From positions 12,330-76,329 of the forward strand of contig CAZYXZ010000004.1 in the NCBI GenBank assembly GCA_964651395.1: a stretch of 64,000 nt of DNA, given 5' to 3'. The notes beneath the pieces are model-generated. The model saw only the letters and a program-made list of their open reading frames with translations, ran no database searches and was not told the origin of the DNA. Source of the DNA: CAZYXZ01 sp964651395 (GTDB lineage: Bacteria; Actinomycetota; Actinomycetes; BP-191). Below are positions 26,631 through 34,513 of the stretch, one piece after another (positions within the stretch are counted from its first letter, which is position 1; each line of letters starts with the position of its first letter). The translations under genes and the position numbers were made by a program.

Positions 26631-27107
26631 GACGTCCCGGACGCGCACCAGCCGCACCAGGGGAATGCGGCGGGCGGTCTTGGCTTGGTAGTCCTGGTAC
26701 CAGGCGCGGTCGGCGGTCAGCGCTGCCCAGGTCTTGTCGTAGTCGTCGCCGTCGAGGTCGACCGGGTCGGCGTACCAGCCCCCCGATGCGTCACGGACGA
26801 GCACCTCGGGGTTGGCGTCGCGGTCGCTGATGTTCAGGTACCAGGCCGGGTGCTTCTCCGCGCCGGCGAAGGACGCGACCAGGATCGGGTGGCCGTCGGC
26901 GTCACGCCAGAACGGCAGCGCGACCTTGTGCGCGTTGCCGGACTTGCGCCCGATGGTCTGCAGCAGCACGTGGTGCATGCCGGCGACCAGCCACACGTTC
27001 GGGTCGTCGACGGTCTCCATGGCCTGCACGTGCTGCGCGCTGATGGTCACGATCTGCTCGGCCGTGGGGGTGTCCCAGAGCATCTCCACATGCTGCGATT
27101 CGGTCAT
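26628..27107 (-). CDS. Nitroreductase-family deazaflavin (F420)-dependent protein
   Basis: 159 residues. It carries the split-barrel signature TIGRKSGNAHKVALPFW and HPAWYLNISDRDANPEVLVRDASG of the Ddn-type F420-dependent reductases of actinobacteria. Such enzymes reduce quinones, enones or nitro compounds. It starts leaderless at ATG 27107 from one half of a symmetric divergent promoter shared with the gene at 27135. Its stop codon forms the end of the repeat element at 26521-26630. Confidence 0.85.
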   Translation of the reverse strand: MTESQHVEMLWDTPTAEQIVTISAQHVQAMETVDDPNVWLVAGMHHVLLQTIGRKSGNAHKVALPFWRDADGHPILVASFAGAEKHPAWYLNISDRDANPEVLVRDASGGWYADPVDLDGDDYDKTWAALTADRAWYQDYQAKTARRIPLVRLVRVRDV

Positions 27108-27137
27108 GCAGCGGATGCTAGTAGCGTCCGCTGCATG
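27105..27137. promoter_or_regulatory. Symmetric back-to-back leaderless promoter
   Basis: A 33-base palindrome (15 of 16 pairs, centre G at 27121) contains both start codons. Each side reads TAGC(A/G)T, CCGCTGC, ATG: minus -10 at 27120-27115 with ATG 27107, plus -10 at 27122-27127 with ATG 27135. The two -10 boxes are one base apart, so both polymerases cannot bind at once. Confidence 0.7.
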
Positions 27138-27647
27138 GGAGTGAACGAGCGCGCGAAGATCGTCCTGAGCGAGGACGAGATCACCGACCTGATCAACACG
27201 AGCCGCACGATGACGATGGCCACCAACGGCCCGACCGGTCATCCGCACCTCGTGGCCATGTGGTACGCCGTCGTCGACGGCAAGCCGTGCTTCGAGACCA
27301 AGGCCAAGTCGCAGAAGGTCAAGAACCTCCGCCGCGACCCGCGGATCAGCGTGCTGATCGAGGACGGCGACGTCTACGAGAAGCTGCGCGGTGTGGCGCT
27401 GGAGGGCACGGCGCGCGTGGTCGACGACGACCCGGACTTCCTGTGGCGGGTGGGCGTGAGCATGTTCGAGCGCTACTACGGCCCGTACTCCGAGCCGATG
27501 AAGCCGTTCGTCGAGGCCATGCTGAACAAGCGTGTAGCGGTGACCGTCGAGGTCGAACGCACGCGGTCCTGGGACCACGCCAAGCTGGGGCTCCCGGACA
27601 GCGGCGGCCCGCTGGGAAGCACCGCGGGGGCAGCCCGGCGTACCTGA
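27135..27647 (+). CDS. Pyridoxamine 5'-phosphate oxidase / F420-binding split-barrel protein
   Basis: 170 residues. The PPOX-like fold opens with LSEDEITDLINTSRTMTMATNGPTGHPHLVAMWYAVVDGK, followed by KAKSQKVKNLRRDPRISVLIEDG, the flavin/F420 phosphate-binding region. Actinobacterial members often use F420. It is divergent from a second deazaflavin-type gene over a shared palindromic promoter, so the two are probably expressed alternately or together under the same control. It ends with operator site c overlapping its last codons. Confidence 0.82.
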   Translation: MGVNERAKIVLSEDEITDLINTSRTMTMATNGPTGHPHLVAMWYAVVDGKPCFETKAKSQKVKNLRRDPRISVLIEDGDVYEKLRGVALEGTARVVDDDPDFLWRVGVSMFERYYGPYSEPMKPFVEAMLNKRVAVTVEVERTRSWDHAKLGLPDSGGPLGSTAGAARRT

Positions 27648-27658
27648 CGAATCGTCAG
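27644..27658. promoter_or_regulatory. Operator-like palindrome CTGAC-N5-GTCAG (site c)
   Basis: CTGACGAATCGTCAG, a perfect 7+1+7 palindrome, overlaps the stop of the upstream gene and lies about 94 bases before the start of Liv cassette 2. Confidence 0.65.
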
Positions 27659-27676
27659 AAAACCCCCCTACGAGCC

Positions 27677-27705
27677 TTGTGCACGCGGAAAGGGACATCT
27701 AGCCT
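27677..27705 (+). promoter_or_regulatory. Predicted promoter of Liv cassette 2
   Basis: -35 TTGTGC (27677-27682), 17 bases, -10 TAGCCT (27700-27705). A leader of about 40 bases follows, with a CGGAGGA ribosome site at 27741-27747. Operator site c is just upstream. Confidence 0.45.
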
Positions 27706-27751
27706 CCGGGAGCACTCCGAGAAATCCCAGCGACAAATCACGGAGGACGAC

Positions 27752-29221
27752 GTGTCTGTGCACCGCCCCGTGCGAGCGGTGGCCTTGTTGTCCCTCTGCG
27801 CGCTCGCCGCCGGCTGCGGCGCCCGCGTGGACGACCAGGTCCGCCAGCAGGCCGCCGCGGCCGCGCTCGGCCAGGCCGGGGGGACCGGCACCGGTCCCGT
27901 GGTCAACAACGACGGCACCGTGACCCAGCCCGGTGGTACGCCGGTGACCGGCCCGACCACGTCCGGCGGAGTTCCGGTGACCGGCCCGACCACCTCCGGC
28001 GGCGTGCCCGTTCCCGGCGCGACCGGCGGCACCGCCACCCAGGCGCCGAGCGGCCCGGTCGACAACGGCGGCGCGACCGACGTCGGCGTGACGCCCACCG
28101 CGATCACGATCGGCAACGTCTCCGACCTGTCCGGCCCGGTCCCGGGCCTCTTCCAGGCTGCGCCGTACGGCGTGCGCGCCTACGTCAACTACATCAACAG
28201 CATCGGCGGCGTGAACGGCCGGCAGCTCAAGCTGGTCACGGCGGACGGCCAGACCGACTGCACTGCCAACAAGAACGCCCACACCAACCTCAAGAACAAG
28301 GTCTTCGCGTTCGTCGGCTCGTTCTCGCTGTACGACAACTGCGGCAACGACGTGCTCGAGGCGGACAAGAACCTGCCCGACGTCTCCTACCCGCTGGCGC
28401 TCGGCAAGAAGAACAGCAAGGCGAGCACCTTCTCCCCCGCGCCGACGCCGCCGGGCTACCCCAACGGCATGTTCCAGTACTACGCGCAGAAGTTCCCCAA
28501 CGAGGTGAAGAAGGTAGGTGTCATCTACCCGGACGTACCGGCGGCGGCCTACAACTCACGCTCGATCGAGAACGCCGCGAAGAGCGCCGGCTGGGTCTAC
28601 ATCTCGCGCAACTCCCATGCCGCCACGGCGAGCACGTTCAACGACCAGGTCGCGGCCATGAAGGCGGCCGGCGTAGAGCTCGTGCACATCCCGGCGGAGA
28701 ACTCGGCCAACAGCGCGGAGATCGTCCGCGAGGCCAACGCCATCGACTTCCACCCGAAGTTCGTGCTGCCGCTGGCCTACGCGTCGGACTTCCTCGAGCG
28801 GCTCGGCGACAACAAGCTGGCCGAGGGCATCATGGGCTCCAATCTCTACGCCATGTACTTCACGAAGACCGACCACGACGTCATCCCCGAGGCCAAGCTG
28901 TTCTCGGAGTGGTACGCCAAGACGGCGCCCGGCTCGGCCATGGAGGTCTACGCCCTCTACGGGTGGACCGCGACGAAGCTGTTCGTGGAGGCTCTGAAGA
29001 AGGCCGGACCGCAGGCCAAGCGCTCGACGCTGATCAGTGCCCTGCGCGGCACCAACAGCTACAGCGCCGACGGCCTGCTGGCGACCGGCGATCCCGGACG
29101 GGGGATCCCCTCCACGTGCTTCATCCTGTGGACGATCCAGAACGGCCAGTACGTGCGCCAGGACGTCGCCCCCGGCAAGTACCGGTGCGAGGGACGCTAC
29201 GTGACGTACACCGGCAACTGA
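27752..29221 (+). CDS. Lipoprotein substrate-binding protein of Liv cassette 2
   Basis: 489 residues from GTG 27752, with CGGAGGA upstream. Lipobox LAAGC near residue 22, then a Gly/Thr/Pro-rich spacer with an internal 11-residue tandem repeat, then a Peripla_BP_6 binding domain beginning VGVTPTAITIGNVSDLSG and ending with a CRCEGRYVTYT-like cysteine-bearing tail (YRCEGRYVTYTGN). Clearly homologous to the cassette 1 binding protein. It captures the substrate for the fused permease 23 bases downstream. The operator upstream suggests ligand-dependent induction. Confidence 0.9.
   Translation: MSVHRPVRAVALLSLCALAAGCGARVDDQVRQQAAAAALGQAGGTGTGPVVNNDGTVTQPGGTPVTGPTTSGGVPVTGPTTSGGVPVPGATGGTATQAPSGPVDNGGATDVGVTPTAITIGNVSDLSGPVPGLFQAAPYGVRAYVNYINSIGGVNGRQLKLVTADGQTDCTANKNAHTNLKNKVFAFVGSFSLYDNCGNDVLEADKNLPDVSYPLALGKKNSKASTFSPAPTPPGYPNGMFQYYAQKFPNEVKKVGVIYPDVPAAAYNSRSIENAAKSAGWVYISRNSHAATASTFNDQVAAMKAAGVELVHIPAENSANSAEIVREANAIDFHPKFVLPLAYASDFLERLGDNKLAEGIMGSNLYAMYFTKTDHDVIPEAKLFSEWYAKTAPGSAMEVYALYGWTATKLFVEALKKAGPQAKRSTLISALRGTNSYSADGLLATGDPGRGIPSTCFILWTIQNGQYVRQDVAPGKYRCEGRYVTYTGN
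27941..28006 (+). repeat. Two 33-base tandem units in the binding-protein spacer
   Basis: Units at 27941-27973 and 27974-28006 differ at a few bases and encode two copies of PVTGPTTSGGV. They lengthen the flexible tether between the lipid anchor and the binding domain. Confidence 0.8.
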
Positions 29222-29244
29222 CGCCGGATCCAGGGACCTAGCCG

Positions 29245-31191
29245 GTGCAGACCTTCCTCACGTTCACGATCATCGGCACCGTCACCGGATGCCTCTATGC
29301 GCTCACCGCGTCCGGACTGGTCGTGACCTATACGACGTCGGGCATCTTCAACTTCGCGCACGGCGCGATCGGCATGGTCGCGGCATTCCTGTACTGGCAG
29401 TTCGACGCACCCACGTCGAAGGGCGGCTGGGGGTGGCCCTCCTGGCTCTCGCTGCTCGTCGTCCTCGGCGTCGCTGCCCCGCTGTTCGGCGCGCTCGTCG
29501 AACGCGTGCTGATAAGACCATTGCGGGGGGCGCCCGTCGACCTCACGCTCGTCATCACGCTGGGCCTGCTGCTGTTCCTCATCGGCGTCGCCAACATCGC
29601 ATGGAAGCCCCAGCGGATCCGCGTCGCGCCGCAGTTCTTCGCCGGCAACAACGTGCGTATCGCCGGGATCGCCATCTCGTACAACCAGCTGACCATCATC
29701 ATCGTCGCGATCCTGGTGGCCATCGCCATGCGCCTGTTCTTCTCGCGCACGCGCATCGGCGTCGCGATGCGGGCCGTCGTCGACAACCCGGACCTGGTCG
29801 CCATGTCCGGCGCGTCGCCGGAGCGGATCCAGCAGCTGTCGTGGGCGCTGGGCGCGACGCTGGCCGCTCTGGCCGGCATCCTGCTCGCGCCGATCCAGAC
29901 CCTGAACGTCCTCACGCTGACGTTGGTCGTCATCAACGGTTACTGCGCGGCGATGGTGGGCCGTCTGCGCAGCCTGCCCCTGACCATCGTCGGTGCCCTG
30001 GCCATCGGGCTCGGGACCAGCTACGCCGTCGCGTACGTTCCCGACCTGATCAGCCTGTTCGGCCTCAGCGGTGAGGGCGGCATCGCCAAGTACCTGCTGA
30101 AGATCCAGCTGATCATCCCGATGATCCTGCTGTTCATCGTCCTGATCGTGCTGCCCCAGGACCGCTTGCGCCTGGGCCGCGCGCCGACCGTCCTCGCCCC
30201 GCCCACGGCCAGCCTGCGCTCGTCGTTGATCGGCGCGGGCGGGCTCGTCGTACTCATGGCCCTGCTCGGCCCGCACCTGAGCGGTGAGTACATGACGACC
30301 GCGCAGGGCGGCGTCGCGCTCGGCTGCATCTTGCTCTCGCTCGTCGTGCTCACCGGCTACGGCGGGCTCGTCTCGCTCTGTCACATGACCTTCGTCGGGC
30401 TCGGCGCCTACGCCATGGGCACGTGGGGCAAGGGCGGCTCGATCAAGGGCCTGCTGCTCGCGCCGCTGCTCGCGGCCGTGTTCGGCATGGTCGTGGCGCT
30501 TCCCACGCTCAAGATGCGGGGCCTCTACCTGGCTCTCGCCACGCTTGCGTTCGCCCAGGCGATGGACACGATGTTCTTCAACGAGATCCTCGGCACCGGA
30601 GGGGAGCTCCGGGTCGACCGCGTGCGACTCCCGGGTCTCGAGCGCACGGACCTGACGTACCTCATGGTCTGCACGGTCGTGTTCGCGGCGATGGCCGTCG
30701 GCGTGCTCGCGATGCGCCGCGGCAAGTGGGGCCGGCGCCTCTCCGCCCTCGACGACTCCCCCGCGGCCTGCGCGACGCTCGGCCTGAACATCAACTGGAC
30801 CAAGCTCGCCGTCTTCGGCGCGTCCGCGGCGATGGCCGGCTTCGGCGGAGCGCTGTACGCCGCCGTGCCTGGCCAGGTGAGCCCGGACGACTTCCTGTTG
30901 CTGCAGTCGCTCGTCCTGCTGCTGCTCGCACGCATCGGCGGCATCACCACCGTCACCGGCGCTCTGGTGTCCGGGATGTTCTTCGTCATCTTCCCGGTGG
31001 TCACCCAGCACAACCCGTGGCTCGGCGGGGACATCCAGTTCCTGCTCACGGGCCTGGGCGCGCTGGCGCTCGGCCGCGACCCCTACGGCATGGGCGGGCG
31101 CATCTACCGGGCCGGCCAGCGGCTGCGCCGTTCCGACCGGGCTCGGCCGCCCGCACCGTCACGAGAGGAGGACGCACTTGTCGCCGCGTGA
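29245..31191 (+). CDS. Fused LivH-LivM ABC permease (cassette 2)
   Basis: 648 residues, GTG start. LivH-like first half with FNFAHGAIGMVAAF near residue 36 and RTRIGVAMRAVVDNPDLV. LivM-like second half from about residue 345 with LTGYGGLVSLCHMTFVGLGAYAMG, LKMRGLYLALATLAFAQ and the end LGRDPYGMGGRIYR. Same continuous fusion as at 2519-4444, showing that it belongs to this transporter branch. The C-terminal tail (RRSDRARPPAPSREEDALVAA) is cytoplasmic and overlaps the start of livG by 14 bases. Confidence 0.92.
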   Translation: MQTFLTFTIIGTVTGCLYALTASGLVVTYTTSGIFNFAHGAIGMVAAFLYWQFDAPTSKGGWGWPSWLSLLVVLGVAAPLFGALVERVLIRPLRGAPVDLTLVITLGLLLFLIGVANIAWKPQRIRVAPQFFAGNNVRIAGIAISYNQLTIIIVAILVAIAMRLFFSRTRIGVAMRAVVDNPDLVAMSGASPERIQQLSWALGATLAALAGILLAPIQTLNVLTLTLVVINGYCAAMVGRLRSLPLTIVGALAIGLGTSYAVAYVPDLISLFGLSGEGGIAKYLLKIQLIIPMILLFIVLIVLPQDRLRLGRAPTVLAPPTASLRSSLIGAGGLVVLMALLGPHLSGEYMTTAQGGVALGCILLSLVVLTGYGGLVSLCHMTFVGLGAYAMGTWGKGGSIKGLLLAPLLAAVFGMVVALPTLKMRGLYLALATLAFAQAMDTMFFNEILGTGGELRVDRVRLPGLERTDLTYLMVCTVVFAAMAVGVLAMRRGKWGRRLSALDDSPAACATLGLNINWTKLAVFGASAAMAGFGGALYAAVPGQVSPDDFLLLQSLVLLLLARIGGITTVTGALVSGMFFVIFPVVTQHNPWLGGDIQFLLTGLGALALGRDPYGMGGRIYRAGQRLRRSDRARPPAPSREEDALVAA

Positions 31192-31945
31192 GTCCTCCGA
31201 GAACGCGCTGCTGACCGTCGACCAGGTGACGGTCCGCTTCGGCGGCGTCATGGCACTGGACGCCGTGAGCCTGACCGCCGGGCCGGGGAAGGTGACCGGC
31301 CTGATCGGCCCCAACGGCGCGGGCAAGACCACCCTGTTCAACGTCATCACGGGCCTCGAGAAGCCGACGAGCGGCAGCGTGCAGATCGACGGCAGCCCGA
31401 TCGACGACGTCCCGTCGTACCGTCGGGCGCGTCTCGGCATGGCCCGGACGTTCCAGCGGCTCGAGGTGTTCGGCTCGCTCACCGCGCACGACAACGTGCT
31501 CACGGCGGCCGAGTTCCGGGCGACCTGGGCACGCGACGGCAGCGACCCGCGGCAGGTGGCCGAGGAGATCGTCGACCTCGTGGGCATCCGCCCGGTCGCG
31601 GACGAACGGGTTGAGTCGCTGCCCACCGGTCTGGCACGGCTCGTCGAGCTGGGCCGCGCGCTGGCCACGCGCCCGCGTCTGCTGCTGCTCGACGAGCCCG
31701 GCTCGGGGCTGAACCACGAGGAGACCGCGTCCCTCGGCACGCTGCTCCGCAAGCTGGCGACCGACGGCATCGCGGTGCTGCTGGTCGAGCACGACGTCGA
31801 GCTGGTGATGAGCGTCTGCCACACGATCCACGTGCTCGACTTCGGCCGGATCATCGCGGTCGGTACGCCGAAGGCCGTGCAGTCCGACCCGGCGGTCCAG
31901 GCCGCCTACCTCGGTGCGGACACGACCGCGCTGGCGGTGAGCTGA
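31178..31945 (+). CDS. livG: Branched-chain-type ABC transporter ATP-binding protein (LivG, cassette 2)
   Basis: 255 residues. TTG start at 31178, supported by a GAGGAGG ribosome site about seven bases upstream, inside the permease gene. Walker A GPNGAGKTT near residue 46 and Walker B LLLLDEPGSGL. The signature is the variant LPTGLARLVELGRAL, as in the cassette 1 copy. Its TGA overlaps the livF ATG (TGATG). Role as for cassette 1. Confidence 0.92.
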   Translation: MSPRESSENALLTVDQVTVRFGGVMALDAVSLTAGPGKVTGLIGPNGAGKTTLFNVITGLEKPTSGSVQIDGSPIDDVPSYRRARLGMARTFQRLEVFGSLTAHDNVLTAAEFRATWARDGSDPRQVAEEIVDLVGIRPVADERVESLPTGLARLVELGRALATRPRLLLLDEPGSGLNHEETASLGTLLRKLATDGIAVLLVEHDVELVMSVCHTIHVLDFGRIIAVGTPKAVQSDPAVQAAYLGADTTALAVS

Positions 31946-32655
31946 TGTCCGTTCCCGCGCTCGAGCTGATCGACGTCCACGCCGGGTACGGCCGGATCGA
32001 GGTCCTGCACGGGGTCTCCCTCGTCGTCCCGACCGGCAGCGTCTTCGCGCTGCTCGGTCCCAACGGCGCCGGGAAGTCCACGACGCTGCAGGTGATCGGC
32101 GGCAGTGTCGCCGCCACGTCCGGCTGCGTCCACATCGCCGGGAGCCACGTCAACGGCGCGTCCCCGAACGACCTCGCGAGGGCCGGCGTCTGCCGCATCC
32201 CCGAAGGGCGCGGTGTCTTCCCGAACCTCACGGTCAAGGAGAACCTGCGGATCTGGACATTTGCCTCGGAACTCACCCCTGAGGAGCTCGAGGAGCGCGC
32301 GTACCAGCGGTTCCCGCGCCTGGCCGAGCGCCACGAGCAGCTGGCCGGCACGCTCTCCGGGGGCGAGCAGCAGATGCTCGCGATGTCGCGAGCGTTCGTG
32401 ACCGAGCCGTCGATCCTGCTGCTCGACGAGATCTCCATGGGCCTCGCGCCCCTCATCGTCGCCGGCCTCTACGAACTGGTCGCACAGCTCGCCGCAGAAG
32501 GGATCACCATCCTTCTCGTGGAACAGTTCGCACGTACGGCCCTCGCGGTCGCCGACTACGCGGCCGTCATGACCCAGGGGGCGATCGTCGCCGTCGGTGA
32601 GCCCGCGGACATCGCGGACGCCGTACAAGAGGCCTACCTAGGAGGTGCGGCATGA
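31945..32655 (+). CDS. livF: Branched-chain-type ABC transporter ATP-binding protein (LivF, cassette 2)
   Basis: 236 residues. Walker A GPNGAGKST, canonical signature LSGGEQQML, Walker B LLLLDEISMGL, and VEQFARTALAVADYAAVM near the end, as is typical of LivF. The stop overlaps the start of the exported-protein gene (ATGA at 32652-32655), exactly the coupling seen in cassette 1 (1076-1079). The ATPase pair therefore appears obligately co-translated with the exported protein. Confidence 0.92.
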   Translation: MSVPALELIDVHAGYGRIEVLHGVSLVVPTGSVFALLGPNGAGKSTTLQVIGGSVAATSGCVHIAGSHVNGASPNDLARAGVCRIPEGRGVFPNLTVKENLRIWTFASELTPEELEERAYQRFPRLAERHEQLAGTLSGGEQQMLAMSRAFVTEPSILLLDEISMGLAPLIVAGLYELVAQLAAEGITILLVEQFARTALAVADYAAVMTQGAIVAVGEPADIADAVQEAYLGGAA

Positions 32656-33944
32656 GGCGTCGACGACTGTTCAGCTTCCTCGCCGCTGGAACGATCGGTC
32701 TCGGGCTCGCGAGCGTGATCTCGCCGTCGGCCGGCGCGATCGAGGCGCCCGGGTCGGGCTTCCTGTCGCTCAACCTGCAGGCGCGCGCAGGCGGACTCAT
32801 GGTCGACGCCGACGAGGCGGCCGGCCAGGCACCAGGCAGCGCGCGCGGCGGCGTGCCCTTCACCGAGGCCACCGCGAGCGGGTTCAACAGCCGCGCCCTC
32901 TCCTCCGTCGCGTGGCCGGGTGCACTCGGCGGCAACCTCGGCAAGCTCCTCACCCTCGCGCCGCTCATCCCCAACGTTCCGCCCGAGGTCCAGCAGTACT
33001 ACTTCCTCCTCGACCACCCGCTGGTCGCCGAGGCGCAGAGCGCCGGGCCGAACGAGGACAACGCAACCGTGCCCGGCGCCACGATGACCGCGTCGGCACG
33101 CGACAGCGCCACGATCGCGGACGCCGTCATCGGCACGGCCAACAGCTCGTCATTCGGCACGATCGGGACGACCCGCGCCACCAGTCTCGTGGCGCTCACG
33201 GGCGAGACCAACGCCGAGGTCGACGCGCGCAGCTTCGTCGAGCACATCGACATCCTCGACATGATCACCATCGGCTCCGTCACCTCGGTGGCGCACGTCG
33301 CGACCGACGGGCTCAATGCCACGGCGGACGGGCGCACAGTCATCGTCGACATGAAGATCAACGGCACGCCGGTGACCGTCGACGGCACCGGCATCCATGT
33401 CGCCGGCCAGAGCGCGCCGCTCGACGCGCTGACGCAGGGTGTTCACGACGCGCTCCTCAACGCGCAGATCGACATCAAGTTCACCGAGCCGAAGATGACG
33501 AAGAACAAGGGCGCCGCGAGCTACACGGCGGGTGTGCTGGAGATCTCCAGCAACGGCGTCGCCTTCCGTTTCGGCGGGGCACAGGCGGCTGCCGCCGCCA
33601 CGAACGCGGGCGGCCTCAACATCGACGTACCGCTCCCGCCGGCCACCGGCGGCGACACCGGTGGCGCGGTGGACGGCGAGGGCTTCGCACCGACACCTCC
33701 GGGTGACTTCGGCGGGACCCTGCCTCCACCGGTGGCGAGCGGCCCGATCACGCCGCCGAACAGCGGCAGCAACCCTGTGGTCATCCTGACCCGGGAAGTG
33801 GCCCAGCTGCCTGACGGCATCAAGCCGTTGTGGGTACTCGTCGGCCTGATCGGTGCGTTCATCCTGTCGAAGGCACTGGTCGCCGTACCGGCCCGCATGC
33901 TGACGGGATCGAGCACGCCGTGTCCGCTGGAGGGGAAGGAATGA
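32652..33944 (+). CDS. Exported, C-terminally anchored protein of Liv cassette 2
   Basis: 430 residues. Signal peptide MRRRRLFSFLAAGTIGLGLASV with cleavage near SAGAIEA, then an outside region of about 350 residues rich in Ala/Thr/Gly, a Pro/Gly-rich stalk (TPPGDFGGTLPPPVASGP), and one C-terminal membrane helix at about 394-412 (PLWVLVGLIGAFILSKALV) followed by a short basic and acidic tail. No LPxTG motif. It resembles the cassette 1 protein, sharing WPG and V-D-x-x-G-I-H-V-A-G. Function unknown; its coupling to livF suggests a dedicated accessory part of the importer. Confidence 0.8.
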   Translation: MRRRRLFSFLAAGTIGLGLASVISPSAGAIEAPGSGFLSLNLQARAGGLMVDADEAAGQAPGSARGGVPFTEATASGFNSRALSSVAWPGALGGNLGKLLTLAPLIPNVPPEVQQYYFLLDHPLVAEAQSAGPNEDNATVPGATMTASARDSATIADAVIGTANSSSFGTIGTTRATSLVALTGETNAEVDARSFVEHIDILDMITIGSVTSVAHVATDGLNATADGRTVIVDMKINGTPVTVDGTGIHVAGQSAPLDALTQGVHDALLNAQIDIKFTEPKMTKNKGAASYTAGVLEISSNGVAFRFGGAQAAAAATNAGGLNIDVPLPPATGGDTGGAVDGEGFAPTPPGDFGGTLPPPVASGPITPPNSGSNPVVILTREVAQLPDGIKPLWVLVGLIGAFILSKALVAVPARMLTGSSTPCPLEGKE

Positions 33945-34513
33945 GTGTGGACGAGGTCGAGCGAACCGAAGTCGACACGCCGATCGCGGCGCGCATGCGA
34001 CGGCTGGCCCGGCGCTCGTCCGGCGACGTCGATCGTTGGATGCTCGTCGCCGGCGCGATCCTGGCCCCGTTGGGCTTGGCGCTCATCGTCCTCGGCTGGA
34101 TCGGCGCGGCGCGCACGCACCTCGTCTTCGAGCAGAACGCCTACCTGATCTCCGGTGGCGTGCTCGGGCTCGGCTTCGTGTTCCTCGGGAGCTTCGTCTA
34201 CTTCGCGTACTGGCACACGGTCTCGATCCGCCAGGCGCGCGGCCAGAGCCAGCAGATCATCGACGGGCTGGCTCGCATCGAAGCGGCGCTGGCTGCGACC
34301 TCCGGCGTTGCGGCCGGCCGTAACGGTGGGTCGGGTCCCGGGAGGTCGAACGGCGGCAAGCCGAAGCTGGTGGCCACGGCCAACGGCTCGCAGTTCCACC
34401 GGCCGGACTGCTCGGTCGTCGCCGGCAAGGACGGACTGCGCTCGGTCTCCGGCACCGAGTCCGGTCTCAAGCCGTGCCGCATCTGCGACCCGCTCGGCGC
34501 TGCGATCTCGTAG
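33941..34513 (+). CDS. Two-helix membrane protein with Ada-like zinc motif
   Basis: 190 residues, ATG overlapping the previous stop (ATGA). Two hydrophobic helices (about residues 32-55 and 68-92), then a cytoplasmic helix, a Gly/Asn-rich linker, and a C-terminal module FHRPDCSVVAGKDGL with GLKPCRICDP. This His/Cys, Cys, Cys pattern resembles the zinc site of Ada-type domains (HxxxC...CxxC), without any alkyltransferase part. Sixth gene of cassette 2; the equivalent position in cassette 1 is off the window. It may sense or regulate the transporter (inference). Confidence 0.75.
   Translation: MSVDEVERTEVDTPIAARMRRLARRSSGDVDRWMLVAGAILAPLGLALIVLGWIGAARTHLVFEQNAYLISGGVLGLGFVFLGSFVYFAYWHTVSIRQARGQSQQIIDGLARIEAALAATSGVAAGRNGGSGPGRSNGGKPKLVATANGSQFHRPDCSVVAGKDGLRSVSGTESGLKPCRICDPLGAAIS

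Noticed and set aside
27941..28006. Minisatellite or mobile repeat
   Set aside because: The two units are in frame and encode the flexible Gly/Thr/Pro spacer of the lipoprotein; expected for such linkers.
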